Source of the DNA: Paenarthrobacter aurescens
GTDB taxonomy: Bacteria > Actinomycetota > Actinomycetes > Actinomycetales > Micrococcaceae
Reading direction: 5' to 3'
DNA: 64,000 bases
Assembly (NCBI RefSeq): GCF_041549525.1
Contig: NZ_CP157456.1
Coordinates: 2,232,001-2,296,000, forward strand
Shown: positions 1-8,244 of the stretch, piece by piece
Layout of the letters: the number at the start of each line of letters is the position of its first letter
Numbering within the stretch: position 1 is the stretch's first letter
Position numbers and translations under genes: made by a program
The notes under the pieces: model-generated
What the model was told of the DNA's origin: nothing
Database searches by the model: none
Seen by the model: only the letters and a program-made list of their open reading frames with translations

Positions 1-731
1 TTGACGGTGCGCTTCGCCTTATGCCGGGTGTCATTAACGACTTCCACTTCGAATGGGTCATCTTCGGACGAACCCTGACGCTGAACGTTCTGCTTCCGGC
101 ACTTGTCCCGGCCGGAATCATCTTCACGGTGCTGTTCATGTACCCGTGGATCGAACGCTGGGTCACCAAGGACAACCGTGAACACCACGTTCTCGACCGT
201 CCGCGCAACGCCCCCACCCGCACCGCGATCGGCGTGGCCGGCTTCACCTGGTACTGCGTTATGTGGGCAGCTGCAGGTTCGGACCTCATTGCAACCCACT
301 TCCATGTTTCGTTGAACGATGTGACCTACTGGCTGAGGACACTGTTCTTCATCGGCCCTGTGATCGCATTCATCGTCACCAAGCGAATTGCTCTGGCACT
401 GCAGCGCAAGGACCGGGAAATTGCCCTTCATGGTCGTGAGACTGGGCGCATCGTACGACTCCCCCACGGTGAGTTCATCGAGGTCCACGCTCCGCTGGAT
501 GAGTACAAGCGTTACAAGCTCGTCGGCTTCGAATCGCCTGCTCCGATTCCGGCGCAGCCGAACGAACACGGCGTTGTTACCGCCAAGGAAAAGCGCCGCG
601 CGGCACTTTCCCGCTGGTTCTTCGAAGACCGCGTTGCTCCGGCAACACCGGCGGAACTCGAGGCAGCACACGCTCACGGTCACCACGAGGCCATCGAGAC
701 TGCTGAAGACCAGAAGAGCCTGAGCCACTAA
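1..731 (+). CDS. qcrB: Cytochrome bc1 complex cytochrome b subunit, C-terminal part (5' end outside window)
   Basis: This is the C-terminal part of the cytochrome b subunit of the actinobacterial bc1-aa3 supercomplex, which passes electrons from menaquinol towards cytochrome c oxidase. The reading frame is open from base 3, so the start lies upstream of the window. Hydrophobic segments near the beginning (around GRTLTLNVLLPALVPAG) and middle (around WLRTLFFIGPVIAF) alternate with charged loops. A long hydrophilic, His-rich tail (AHAHGHHEAIE) is typical of actinobacterial QcrB. A strong hairpin terminator follows 19 bases after the stop. The gene faces the ctaCDF genes, its functional partners. 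Identity is fairly sure from the conserved WIERWVTKDNREHHVLDRPR segment. Confidence 0.93.
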   Translation, partial: DGALRLMPGVINDFHFEWVIFGRTLTLNVLLPALVPAGIIFTVLFMYPWIERWVTKDNREHHVLDRPRNAPTRTAIGVAGFTWYCVMWAAAGSDLIATHFHVSLNDVTYWLRTLFFIGPVIAFIVTKRIALALQRKDREIALHGRETGRIVRLPHGEFIEVHAPLDEYKRYKLVGFESPAPIPAQPNEHGVVTAKEKRRAALSRWFFEDRVAPATPAELEAAHAHGHHEAIETAEDQKSLSH

Positions 732-750
732 CGGTTCAGACCTCGAACAT

Positions 751-790
751 AAAGGAAGGGCCCGGTCCACATGGACCGGGCCCTTCCTTT
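751..790 (+). terminator. Intrinsic terminator after qcrB
   Basis: A perfect 18-bp inverted repeat with a 4-base loop (ACAT) starts AAAGGAAGGGCCCGG and ends in CCTTCCTTT, so the structure can work in both directions. It lies just after the qcrB stop and about 75 bases beyond the stop of the facing gntR gene. Confidence 0.9.
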
Positions 791-831
791 ATCTATGCTC
801 ATTCCTACAGTATCTATCCTCATCCCTACAG
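790..831. repeat. Two-copy 21-bp tandem repeat beside the qcrB terminator
   Basis: The unit TATCTATGCTCATTCCTACAG (790-810) is followed directly by a second copy (811-831) that differs at two positions. The copies lie between the qcrB terminator and the gntR stop and encode nothing. They look like a local duplication. Confidence 0.7.
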
Positions 832-863
832 GGGCGCTCCAGACCTTTCAAACCGATCAGGAG

Positions 864-1652
864 CTACTGGGAGCGGTACCCCGAGGAATAGTTGCGTGTG
901 GGGCGAACTCCAGGCCGCTGCAATGGCACCCAGAGTTTGTAGCGGTCCGCCCGATAGTAGGAGACGGAGTAGTCCACCATTGCACGGGCCACGAACGCAT
1001 GCCGTTGTATTTTGAGTAACGGAGCCCCCACATCCACATTGAGAAGTCTGGCGGTGGACGGAGACGCCGCAGTGGCTTCAATCATGTCCTCGCCCCACTC
1101 CATCACCAAGCCGAAACGCTCGCTCAGAACGTTGTACAGCGAGGTTGGAGGTGCCTCATCGAGCAAACCGGGCACCCGATGGGCTGGAATGAAGTTTTCA
1201 TCCACACTCATGGGCTCATTGTCGGCCAGAAGCAAACGGCGGAACCGGACCAGCGGGGTGCCTTCGTCCAACTGGAGTTCCCTGGCGAGGAAAGCGCTGG
1301 CAGCAATTTGCTCAAAGCTCAAGACCTTGGCGGCAGGGACCATCCCGCGACGCTGCATCTCCTCGCTATAGGAAGTCAGTTTCACCTGCAGGTCCAGCTT
1401 CGGTTTTCTTACAAAGGTCCCAAGGCCTACGACTCGCTCAATGACTTCCTCCCCCACCAGGGCGTCAATAGCCTGGCGGACAGTCATCCTGGCTAATCCA
1501 AACCGTTCGGACAGATCCCGTTCTGATGGCAGTGCAGATCCGGGAGGACAGGACTGGGCGATGAACGTCCTGAGGATTTCACGGAGTTGAACGTAGATTG
1601 GTGTGCCGCTGGCTCGGTCTATTTCACCGGCTATGCTTGCTGCCTCAGCCAC
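864..1652 (-). CDS. GntR family regulator, HutC/DasR type (UTRA domain)
   Basis: A 262-residue transcription regulator. Residues about 15-80 form a GntR winged helix (GTPIYVQLREILRTFI, then LPSERDLSERFGLARMTVRQAI and GLGTFV). Residues about 90-240 form a UTRA effector domain with the usual RRGMVPAAKVLSFE start and a DYSVSYYRADRYKLWV end. Regulators of this kind, such as DasR and NagR, commonly bind phosphosugars of amino-sugar metabolism. The start is GTG at 1652. The gene is divergent from ptsH, and the spacer holds a perfect GGTCTAGACC palindrome, the core of the DasR/NagR binding site, so control of both ptsH and itself is likely. The exact ligand cannot be read from the sequence. Confidence 0.88.
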   Translation of the reverse strand: MAEAASIAGEIDRASGTPIYVQLREILRTFIAQSCPPGSALPSERDLSERFGLARMTVRQAIDALVGEEVIERVVGLGTFVRKPKLDLQVKLTSYSEEMQRRGMVPAAKVLSFEQIAASAFLARELQLDEGTPLVRFRRLLLADNEPMSVDENFIPAHRVPGLLDEAPPTSLYNVLSERFGLVMEWGEDMIEATAASPSTARLLNVDVGAPLLKIQRHAFVARAMVDYSVSYYRADRYKLWVPLQRPGVRPTRNYSSGYRSQ

Positions 1653-1703
1653 GGCAGCCTTCCAGCAATTGAGTCATGATTCAAGAATAAGTGAGTCAGT
1701 GCG

Positions 1704-1717
1704 GAGGTCTAGACCAC
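1704..1717. promoter_or_regulatory. dre-like operator between gntR and ptsH
   Basis: The perfect 10-bp palindrome GGTCTAGACC (1706-1715), flanked by A on each outer side or close to it (GAGGTCTAGACCAC), matches the core of DasR/NagR operators. It lies 54 bases upstream of the gntR start and about 93 bases upstream of the ptsH start. A weaker half-matching site, TGGTACGGACCA, follows at 1757-1768. Confidence 0.72.
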
Positions 1718-1807
1718 CACCCCTATGTGGAAGACGAGAGGTCCCGGCGGATAGGCTGGTACGGACCAATTTTTAGACGGAGTCCGTCACTTATCAAAGG
1801 AGCTGGG

Positions 1808-2101
1808 TTGCCGGAGCAGAAGACCTTCGTTGCCGCAGAGATCGGTTTACACGCGCGGGCGGCCGCAGTATTTGTGCGTGCCGTGACGGAGACAGGACTT
1901 CCAGTAACCATTCGCAAACAGGACGGCGCTCCGGTTGATGCCCGCTCGCTGCTCGAGGTCATGACGGAGGACTTCGAGCAGGGCTGCACGGTCTATCTGG
2001 AAATAGCCCCTGAGGCGCTCAGTGACGAGCAAAGCCTTCAGACCGCTCAGAGTGCTCTGGCCGCGCTTTCAGCCGTCCTGGAGCGTACAGAAGCCCGCTG
2101 A
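1808..2101 (+). CDS. ptsH: Phosphocarrier protein HPr of the sugar phosphotransferase system
   Basis: A 97-residue HPr that carries phosphate from enzyme I to the sugar-specific EIIA proteins. I chose the TTG at 1808 because AAAGGAGC precedes it by a few bases and the family begins here; upstream in-frame codons give a non-conserved 39-residue extension. With this start the phosphorylated histidine in GLHARAA is His15, the classical position. The regulatory serine region appears as VDARSLLEVM with Ser47. The gene stands alone without ptsI, opposite a DasR-type regulator, a pairing that suggests amino-sugar-responsive control of general PTS capacity. Confidence 0.9.
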   Translation: MPEQKTFVAAEIGLHARAAAVFVRAVTETGLPVTIRKQDGAPVDARSLLEVMTEDFEQGCTVYLEIAPEALSDEQSLQTAQSALAALSAVLERTEAR

Positions 2102-2153
2102 GAGCCCATTCGGCTCCTTCACTCTGTGGATACCAAGCAGTCCTTCAGGCTTA

Positions 2154-2195
2154 AACAGCAATGGGCCCCACCAAAAGGTGGGGCCCATTGCTGTT
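2154..2195. terminator. Bidirectional intrinsic terminator between ptsH and ctaF
   Basis: A 19-bp perfect inverted repeat (arm AACAGCAATGGGCCCCACC) with an AAAA loop lies between the convergent genes ptsH and ctaF and can end transcripts from both sides. Confidence 0.9.
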
Positions 2196-2205
2196 CTCAC
2201 ACTAA

Positions 2206-2607
2206 CTAGTGGGCGTGATCGCCACGGCTGTACTCAAAAACCCAGCCAACCAATGCAATCAATGCGAGGCCACCGGCAACGTAAGTCACCCAGAAGCCAA
2301 TGGCAAGACCGAGGAACCCACCGGCACAAGCCAAGCCGAGGACCAGCGGCCACCAGCTCCAAGGGCTGAAGTGCCCTTGCTCGCCGGCGCCTTCATGAAT
2401 CTCAGCATCGGGACGGTCTTCAGGTCGCAGACCGATGCGCTTGCCGGTGAATCCGAGGTATGCGCCGATCATGCCTGCGAGGCCGCCTACGAGGAGGATG
2501 CCGAGGACACCCACCCACTCGTTCCATTCCGTCAGGAAGCCGTAGGCGATAGCTACGGGGACGAAGAAGAAGACTCCTGCTCCGAAGAGCCACGATTCAA
2601 TTTTCAT
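2206..2607 (-). CDS. ctaF: Cytochrome c oxidase subunit IV, actinobacterial type
   Basis: A 133-residue membrane protein of the aa3 oxidase, found in actinobacteria. It starts [22 protein letters not shown] and has four hydrophobic segments at about 7-25, 31-51, 84-100 and 105-123. The loop around 55-80 ([20 protein letters not shown]) is typical of CtaF. Its ATG overlaps the ctaD stop in an ATGA junction, so the two are translationally coupled. It is the last gene of ctaC-ctaD-ctaF and is followed by a strong terminator. Confidence 0.92.
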   Translation of the reverse strand: MKIESWLFGAGVFFFVPVAIAYGFLTEWNEWVGVLGILLVGGLAGMIGAYLGFTGKRIGLRPEDRPDAEIHEGAGEQGHFSPWSWWPLVLGLACAGGFLGLAIGFWVTYVAGGLALIALVGWVFEYSRGDHAH

Positions 2608-4328
2608 TTGCTGACGTCCCTTTGGTCGGCGTTACCCAAAACAGCTGCTGCGGGCGACGGGGCCTCGGCGGTGTGAACCTGGGCCAACTCCGGGTGGTGA
2701 AGGTCCAGGGCCGGGCGCTCGGAGCGGATACGTGGCAAGGAAGTGAAGTTGTGACGCGGCGGCGGGCAGGACGTGGCCCATTCGAGCGACGCTCCAAAGC
2801 CCCACGGGTCATCGACTTCGACCTTCTTGTTGCTGCGCCAGGTGATGTAGACGTTCCAGAAGAACGGCAGGAGCGAAGCACCCAGGACGAAGGAGGAAAT
2901 GGTGGAGAACTGGTTCATCCACGTGAAGTTATCCTGCGGCATGTAGTCGGCGTAACGACGAGGCATACCTTCAACACCCAACCAGTGCTGGATCAGGAAG
3001 GTGCCGTGGAAGCCGAGGAACAGGAGCCAGAAGTGGATCTTGCCGAGCCGCTCGTTGAGCATCTTGCCCGTCCACTTCGGCCACCAGAAGTAGAAGCCCG
3101 CGAACATGGCAAACACAACGGTGCCGAACACAACATAGTGGAAGTGTGCCACCACGAAGTAGGAGTCAGAGACGTGGAAGTCAAGCGGCGGCGAGGCCAG
3201 GATGATTCCCGTGAGGCCACCGAAGAGGAAGGTAACCAGGAAGCCGATGCTCCAGAGCATGGGCGTCTCAAAGGTAATTGAGCCCTGCCACAGGGTACCG
3301 ATCCAGTTGAAGAACTTCACACCGGTTGGCACCGCGATCAGCATGGTCATGAAGGCGAAGAAGGGCAACAGCACGGAACCGGTGACGTACATGTGGTGGG
3401 CCCACACGGTGACGGACAAGGCGGCAATGGCGATCGTTGCGTAAACAAGACCCTTGTAGCCGAAGATCGGCTTGCGGCTGAAGACCGGGAAGATCTCCGA
3501 GACGATGCCGAAGAACGGCAACGCAATGATGTACACCTCGGGGTGCCCAAAGAACCAGAACAGGTGCTGCCAGAGAACGGCGCCACCATTCTCGGGGTCA
3601 AAGATGTGGGCACCGAAGCGGCGGTCAGCACCAAGTGCGAACAGCGCAGCTGCCAGCGGCGGGAACGCCATCAGCACCAGAATCGCCGTAACAAGAGTGT
3701 TCCAGGTGAAGATCGGCATACGCCACATGGTCATGCCGGGAGCACGCATGCAGATGATGGTGGTGATGAAGTTGACGGCACCAAGGATGGTTCCGAAACC
3801 GGACAATGCGAGGCCAAAGACCCAGAGGTCACCACCCACGCCAGGGCTGAAGGTGGTGTTGGACAGTGGAGCATATGCGAACCAGCCGAAGGATGCAGCA
3901 CCCTGCGGCGTGATGAAGCCGGAAACAGCAATGGTGGAACCGAAGAGGAAGAACCAGAATGCCAGCGCGTTCAGTCGCGGGAAAGCGACGTCGGGAGCGC
4001 CGATCTGCAGCGGCATGATGACGTTCGCAAAACCGGCAAACAGCGGCGTAGCGAACATCAGGAGCATGACGGTGCCGTGCATGGTGAACATCTGGTTGTA
4101 CTGCTCTTTGGTCTGCAGGATCTGCATTCCGGGTTCGAACAGTTCAGCGCGGATCAACAGCGCCATAACGCCACCGAGGCAGAAGAACACGAAGGACGCA
4201 ATGAGGTACATGTACCCGATGGTCTTGTGGTCGGTGGAGGTGATCCAGTTGACGACGATGCGCCCCTTGGACTTAGGAACAACGGGAGCTTCGAGGACCC
4301 CCGGTGCGGATTGAGTGTACGTAGCCAC
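2604..4328 (-). CDS. ctaD: Cytochrome c oxidase subunit I (aa3 type)
   Basis: The 574-residue catalytic subunit that reduces oxygen to water and pumps protons. About twelve membrane segments are visible. The heme and copper ligands sit in the family motifs: [11 protein letters not shown] in helix [16 protein letters not shown] (with the His and Tyr of the active site), WAHHMYVTG (the CuB histidine pair) and [12 protein letters not shown] for the two late heme histidines. The length is normal for actinobacteria. The C-terminal 60 residues are hydrophilic and Pro-rich. It lies 10 bases after ctaC and overlaps ctaF by 4 bases. Confidence 0.97.
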   Translation of the reverse strand: MATYTQSAPGVLEAPVVPKSKGRIVVNWITSTDHKTIGYMYLIASFVFFCLGGVMALLIRAELFEPGMQILQTKEQYNQMFTMHGTVMLLMFATPLFAGFANVIMPLQIGAPDVAFPRLNALAFWFFLFGSTIAVSGFITPQGAASFGWFAYAPLSNTTFSPGVGGDLWVFGLALSGFGTILGAVNFITTIICMRAPGMTMWRMPIFTWNTLVTAILVLMAFPPLAAALFALGADRRFGAHIFDPENGGAVLWQHLFWFFGHPEVYIIALPFFGIVSEIFPVFSRKPIFGYKGLVYATIAIAALSVTVWAHHMYVTGSVLLPFFAFMTMLIAVPTGVKFFNWIGTLWQGSITFETPMLWSIGFLVTFLFGGLTGIILASPPLDFHVSDSYFVVAHFHYVVFGTVVFAMFAGFYFWWPKWTGKMLNERLGKIHFWLLFLGFHGTFLIQHWLGVEGMPRRYADYMPQDNFTWMNQFSTISSFVLGASLLPFFWNVYITWRSNKKVEVDDPWGFGASLEWATSCPPPRHNFTSLPRIRSERPALDLHHPELAQVHTAEAPSPAAAVLGNADQRDVSK

Positions 4329-4338
4329 GTCGCTCCCC

Positions 4339-5208
4339 TTACTTCTCGTTCAGGTTCGGATTGCGGTCATATTCCGCACCGAGCAGGCCCGTGTTGCCAT
4401 CCTGGCGAAGCTTGTCCATGTGGGCCTGGAATTCAGACTCGGAGACAACCTTGACGCGGAAAAGCATTTCGGAGTGGTATTCACCGCAGAGTTCGGCACA
4501 CTTGCCATCGAAGGTGCCCTCCTTGGTTGGAGTGAACCTGATGTAGTTCGTCTTGCCCGGGATCATGTCGCGCTTCTGAAGGAAGGCGGGTACCCAGAAT
4601 GAGTGGATGACGTCGCGGGAATTCAGCTCCAGATCCACTGACTTGCCTACTGGCAAGTACAGAGTGGGGAGCAGTTCCTTGTTGACCTCGTTGCCGGTGA
4701 GGTGGGCCTGTACGCCAGCCTCATGGAGATCTTCTTTGATGACCTCGCCCTGCTTGTAGTTGAAGTCCCACGCCCACTGCTTGCCGCGGACGTCAACAAC
4801 GACGTCGGCAGGCTGGGAGCGGTCATCAATAGCGCGCTGATCCTGGTCGGTGAAGTAGAAGAACACCAAAACCATGAACAACGGGATGGTCAAGTAGAAG
4901 ACCTCAAGCGGCAGGTTGTAGCTGAGCTGCTTGGGGAAACCCGTGGTGCCCTTGCGGCGACGGTAAGCGATGATGCACCAGACCAGGAGGCCCCACGTGA
5001 TAATACCGACTGCCAAGGCGGCGATCCATGAGTTGACCCAGAGGTCCATGATCCGGTCAGTGTGGTTGGTCGTGCCGCGCTCTGTAGGCAGCCAACCCTT
5101 CTCTACCTCTGGTGAACATCCGGTCAAAACCAACGCGCCGGCTAGTGCCAAGCCAGTGATCGATGTGATCTTTATGCGTCGGCTGCCGGTTCGGTTCTGC
5201 GAACTCAC
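4339..5208 (-). CDS. ctaC: Cytochrome c oxidase subunit II, lipoprotein
   Basis: The 289-residue CuA-carrying subunit, which receives electrons from cytochrome c and passes them to CtaD. I chose the GTG at 5208 because GAGGAAGG lies just upstream; an upstream in-frame ATG would add 19 unlikely residues. A lipoprotein signal ends in LTGC (Cys31). Two membrane segments follow, around [19 protein letters not shown] and [18 protein letters not shown]. The C-terminal cupredoxin domain has the CuA ligands in [20 protein letters not shown]. It is the first gene of ctaC-ctaD-ctaF. Confidence 0.95.
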   Translation of the reverse strand: MSSQNRTGSRRIKITSITGLALAGALVLTGCSPEVEKGWLPTERGTTNHTDRIMDLWVNSWIAALAVGIITWGLLVWCIIAYRRRKGTTGFPKQLSYNLPLEVFYLTIPLFMVLVFFYFTDQDQRAIDDRSQPADVVVDVRGKQWAWDFNYKQGEVIKEDLHEAGVQAHLTGNEVNKELLPTLYLPVGKSVDLELNSRDVIHSFWVPAFLQKRDMIPGKTNYIRFTPTKEGTFDGKCAELCGEYHSEMLFRVKVVSESEFQAHMDKLRQDGNTGLLGAEYDRNPNLNEK

Positions 5209-5391
5209 AGACGGCCCTTCCTCTTGTTGCTGTCTCCCGGCAGGCCGAAGGCTCACCGGGCACACTAAAAGTTTTACTACCCGATGTAGAGCTTACCGCT
5301 ATCACGCGGTTTTCGCGCACATGTCAGCGCCGTGGCTCCGAACGACTTCAAACTCGTCCGGAGGGGCGCCGACATGCGGCGATGGCTCACA

Positions 5392-5784
5392 TCAGTGGAA
5401 CGAATCACCGCAGGCGCAGGACCCGCCGGCATTCGGGTTATCGATGGTGAAGCCCTGCTTCGAAATGGTGTCTTCGAAGTCGATGCTTGCGCCACTGAGG
5501 TAAGGAACGCTCATCTTGTCCACTACCACCTCAACGCCGTCGTAGTCGCGGACAGCATCTCCGTCGAGCAGACGCTCATCGAAGTAAAGCTGGTAGATCA
5601 GACCCGAGCATCCGCCAGGCTGGACTGCAACGCGCAGCCGGAGGTCTGTGCGCCCTTCCTGCTCCAGCAGGCTGCGGACCTTACCTGCGGCGACGTCGGT
5701 CAGATTGACCTCGTGCGTGGCCAGTTCGTCGTCGTTGGTGACGAGCTGTGCTCCGGTGCTGTTTTCGTTGGTTGCAGTGCTCAT
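5392..5784 (-). CDS. erpA: A-type iron-sulfur cluster carrier/insertion protein
   Basis: A 130-residue HesB/IscA family protein that delivers iron-sulfur clusters to apoproteins. The three conserved cysteines occur in VQPGGCSGLIYQL and near the C-terminus in GGSCACGDSF. The first 25 residues form a non-conserved polar extension. It lies upstream of ctaC, separated by 183 bases with no gene; a separate transcript is likely. A long palindrome lies over the probable promoter at 5856-5896, suggesting specific regulation. Confidence 0.92.
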   Translation of the reverse strand: MSTATNENSTGAQLVTNDDELATHEVNLTDVAAGKVRSLLEQEGRTDLRLRVAVQPGGCSGLIYQLYFDERLLDGDAVRDYDGVEVVVDKMSVPYLSGASIDFEDTISKQGFTIDNPNAGGSCACGDSFH

Positions 5785-5855
5785 TGGCCTACCTTCTTAT
5801 GAAGCTCTTGGCGGCGGCGCCGGAACGCTGCCTGCCCTTACCCAATAACGTACGG

Positions 5856-5896
5856 GTTATAGCTAATGCTACGTCGCGCAGACGCTTAGCTATAAC
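5856..5896. promoter_or_regulatory. 11-bp inverted repeat over the likely erpA promoter
   Basis: Perfect arms GTTATAGCTAA (5856-5866) and TTAGCTATAAC (5886-5896) are separated by 19 bases. On the - strand the arm nearest erpA contains TATAAC, a good -10 hexamer 70 bases upstream of the erpA start, so the element could be a repressor operator. Because it also lies 68 bases after the stop of the M20 peptidase gene on the same strand, a weak terminator hairpin is the alternative; there is no U-tract. Confidence 0.5.
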
Positions 5897-5963
5897 TCCT
5901 GACGTAACCACACACAGCATCCGGTTGTTCCCGGAGCACGCACGAGGACATTCACCGGTGGCC

Positions 5964-7397
5964 TCAGGCTTTAAGGCCTTCGGCATTGAGCCGTGCCAAC
6001 ATCAGCGCCTCCGCCAGGACCGCATGCCGGAAGTCTCCTATATGCAAGGATTCATTGGCGCTGTGGGCCCGGGAATCGGGATCCTCCACGCCGGTCACCA
6101 GGATCTGAACATCCGGATACATCTCCAGCAGATCAGAGATAAAAGGAATGGAACCGCCGATTCCCATTTCCACGGGCGTGACACCCCACGATTCCCCCAG
6201 GGCCCAAAGGGCAACCCGTGCCGCAGCGGACAAAGTGTCTGTGGAAAAGGCATTGCCCCTCTCCCCCGGAGTGAAGGTCACCTGTGCACCAAATGGCGCG
6301 TGGGACTCAACGTGCTCCTTCAGGGCGGCCATTGCCGCTTCGGGATCCTGCCCCGGGGCCAACCTCATACTGAACTTCGCGCGGGCAGCCGGGATGAGCG
6401 TATTGGATGCGACGTCCACCGCGGGGACGTCCATTCCAATGATGGAAAGTGCCGGTTTGGTCCACAAGCGCGAGGCAATGGTTCCGCTGCCGGCCAGCTT
6501 CACGCCGTCGAGCACTGATGCATCGGCGCGGTAGTCCTCTTCGGCAAGGTCCACGGCGACGTCATCCCGGCCCACCAGGCCGGCTACTGCCACGTTGCCG
6601 GCGTCGTCATGGAGAGTAGCTATAAGCCGTGACAAAAGTGTTGGCGCATCAAGCACCGGACCACCGAACATGCCCGAATGGACCGCGTGTTCCAGCACTC
6701 GCACCTCGAACGTTCCGTCCACCAGGCCTCGAAGGCTGGTGGTCAGGGCGGGGACGCCCACCTTCCAGTTGCTGGAATCGGCAACGACGATCACATCGGC
6801 CCGGAGAAGTTCTTTGTGCTCCTCGAGGAACGTCCGGAATGTGGGAGACCCCGCTTCTTCCTCCCCTTCGAAGAAAAAGGTCACCCCAATCCCGAAATCT
6901 TCGCCGAGAACCTTGGAAACTGCACTGTAAGCGGCAAGGTGCGCCATGATGCCTGCTTTGTCATCGGCGGCACCACGGCCGTACAACCGGCCATCTCGCT
7001 CTTCGGCGACGAACGGCTCGGAGTTCCAAAGGCTGCGGTCCCCGGGAGGTTGCACGTCATGGTGCGCATACAGCAAGATGGTCGGCTTGCCTTCGGCGGC
7101 AGGTCGGCGTGCGACGACGGCAGGACCACCGGGCGTACCGTCGGCTTTGCTGCAGCGAAGGATCCGCACGTCCTCCATCCCGGCTTCCTTTACCAGAGCG
7201 GCAACAGCGTCAGCGCTCCGATCCAGTTCATTGGGATCGAAGCTTGCCCACGCAATCCCCGGAATAGCCACCAGGTCTTTCAGTGACGCCATAGTGGCCT
7301 CAAAGGTTTGGTTTACCGCCGTTGTCAGTGCCTCGACGGGAGTGGAGCCGGAGTGCCCTTGCTTGTTCTGCGGGATCTCCGCATGTGCTGAAGTCAT
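5964..7397 (-). CDS. M20 family dipeptidase (zinc metallopeptidase)
   Basis: A 477-residue cytoplasmic peptidase of the M20 dipeptidase group (PepV/CNDP-like). The start is ATG at 7397 (MTSAHAEIPQNKQ); an in-frame upstream extension is unconserved. The two-zinc site is visible: HHDVQPPGD, GRGAADDKAG, EGEEEAGSP with the catalytic glutamate pair, VVADSSNW, and a late HSANE(S)LH motif. The dimerisation domain lies between about residues 230 and 345. It is monocistronic between erpA and the divergent DUF3043 gene. The substrate is not predictable beyond dipeptides or related amides. Confidence 0.9.
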   Translation of the reverse strand: MTSAHAEIPQNKQGHSGSTPVEALTTAVNQTFEATMASLKDLVAIPGIAWASFDPNELDRSADAVAALVKEAGMEDVRILRCSKADGTPGGPAVVARRPAAEGKPTILLYAHHDVQPPGDRSLWNSEPFVAEERDGRLYGRGAADDKAGIMAHLAAYSAVSKVLGEDFGIGVTFFFEGEEEAGSPTFRTFLEEHKELLRADVIVVADSSNWKVGVPALTTSLRGLVDGTFEVRVLEHAVHSGMFGGPVLDAPTLLSRLIATLHDDAGNVAVAGLVGRDDVAVDLAEEDYRADASVLDGVKLAGSGTIASRLWTKPALSIIGMDVPAVDVASNTLIPAARAKFSMRLAPGQDPEAAMAALKEHVESHAPFGAQVTFTPGERGNAFSTDTLSAAARVALWALGESWGVTPVEMGIGGSIPFISDLLEMYPDVQILVTGVEDPDSRAHSANESLHIGDFRHAVLAEALMLARLNAEGLKA

Positions 7398-7526
7398 GGG
7401 CCACACTTTACCGCCGGGGATTCTTCCCCCGAAGCAGGCACAGCCGGAACCGGTGGGCCGGGCAGCTTGGCCACCGGCAGCGGGACACGTAACGTGGACC
7501 ACCTTCTTGAGGGGTATTCTGTATGG

Positions 7527-8120
7527 GTGTTCGGACGCAAAAAGGAAGAGCCCAGCGCTCAATCAGTAGTAGATCAGGCCTACGCCACCGCACCGGAGCC
7601 CGGAGCAGGAAAGGGCGCTCCAACGCCCAAGCGGAAGGACCAGGAAGCGGCCCGCAAGCGCCCGCTGGTCCCCACCGACCGTAAGGCTTCAAAGGCAGCG
7701 GAAAGGGTAGCCATTCAGGACCAGCGGCAGAAGATGCGGCAGGCCCTGGATACAGGAGATGAGAGGTTCCTCCCCCTCCGTGACAAAGGCCCCCAGAAGC
7801 GGTACACCCGAGACTACGTAGACGCCAGGTTCAGCCTGGGCGAGTACCTCATGTTCGGCGCCCTGCTGTTCGTGGTGATTTCGCTGATTATTCCGCCCAC
7901 CAGCGCCGGCATCAGCTACGTCCTGATTGGCTTCTGGATCATGTTCCTCGCAGTCTTTGTGGACGTGTTCATCCTTTCGCGCAAACTTCGGAAGCGCCTC
8001 ACGGAGAAGTTCGGCGAAGTGGAACGCGGCTCAATTTGGTATGGCTGCATGCGCGCCCTTCAGTTCCGCAAACTCCGCCTTCCCAAACCCCAGGTAAAGC
8101 GCGGACAATTCCCGGCCTAG
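7527..8120 (+). CDS. DUF3043 membrane protein
   Basis: A 197-residue protein conserved in actinobacteria, function unknown. I chose the GTG at 7527, giving the family-like start MFGRKKEEPSAQSV; the ribosome binding site is weak (GAGGGG about 13 bases upstream). The first 110 residues are charged and rich in Lys, Arg and Pro. Two adjacent membrane helices follow at about 113-131 and 135-155 (EYLMFGALLFVVISLII and YVLIGFWIMFLAVFVDVFI), then a basic tail. The N- and C-termini are probably cytoplasmic. It is divergent from the M20 dipeptidase gene and convergent with pyrD. Confidence 0.85.
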   Translation: MFGRKKEEPSAQSVVDQAYATAPEPGAGKGAPTPKRKDQEAARKRPLVPTDRKASKAAERVAIQDQRQKMRQALDTGDERFLPLRDKGPQKRYTRDYVDARFSLGEYLMFGALLFVVISLIIPPTSAGISYVLIGFWIMFLAVFVDVFILSRKLRKRLTEKFGEVERGSIWYGCMRALQFRKLRLPKPQVKRGQFPA

Positions 8121-8163
8121 GCTCCACGCAGCCCCACGGGCTCCATTCCCTGCGTTACCAACA

Positions 8164-8196
8164 AGAAGACCCCGGACCACTGGTCCGGGGTCTTCT
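8164..8196. terminator. Bidirectional terminator between DUF3043 gene and pyrD
   Basis: Perfect 16-bp arms (AGAAGACCCCGGACCA and its complement) surround one central base. The real stem probably opens to a loop of three to five bases. It lies between two convergent genes and ends in TCTTCTCTGTTT. Confidence 0.85.
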
Positions 8197-8244
8197 CTGT
8201 TTCGGTTTGTCTCCGAAAATGTGTCCCTGACTACAAAGCCATCC

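Noticed and set aside
1691..1807. HPr start at the GTG at 1691
   Set aside because: It would add 39 unconserved residues and run through the GGTCTAGACC operator. The TTG at 1808 has a good ribosome binding site and puts the active histidine at position 15.
2604..2800. Frameshift at the CtaD C-terminus because of its Pro-rich hydrophilic tail
   Set aside because: Actinobacterial CtaD proteins have such variable tails, and the ATGA overlap with ctaF is intact.
3393..4454. 353-codon open frame on the + strand opposite ctaD and ctaC
   Set aside because: It runs across two certain genes on the other strand and has a low-complexity, highly charged composition with no recognisable domain.
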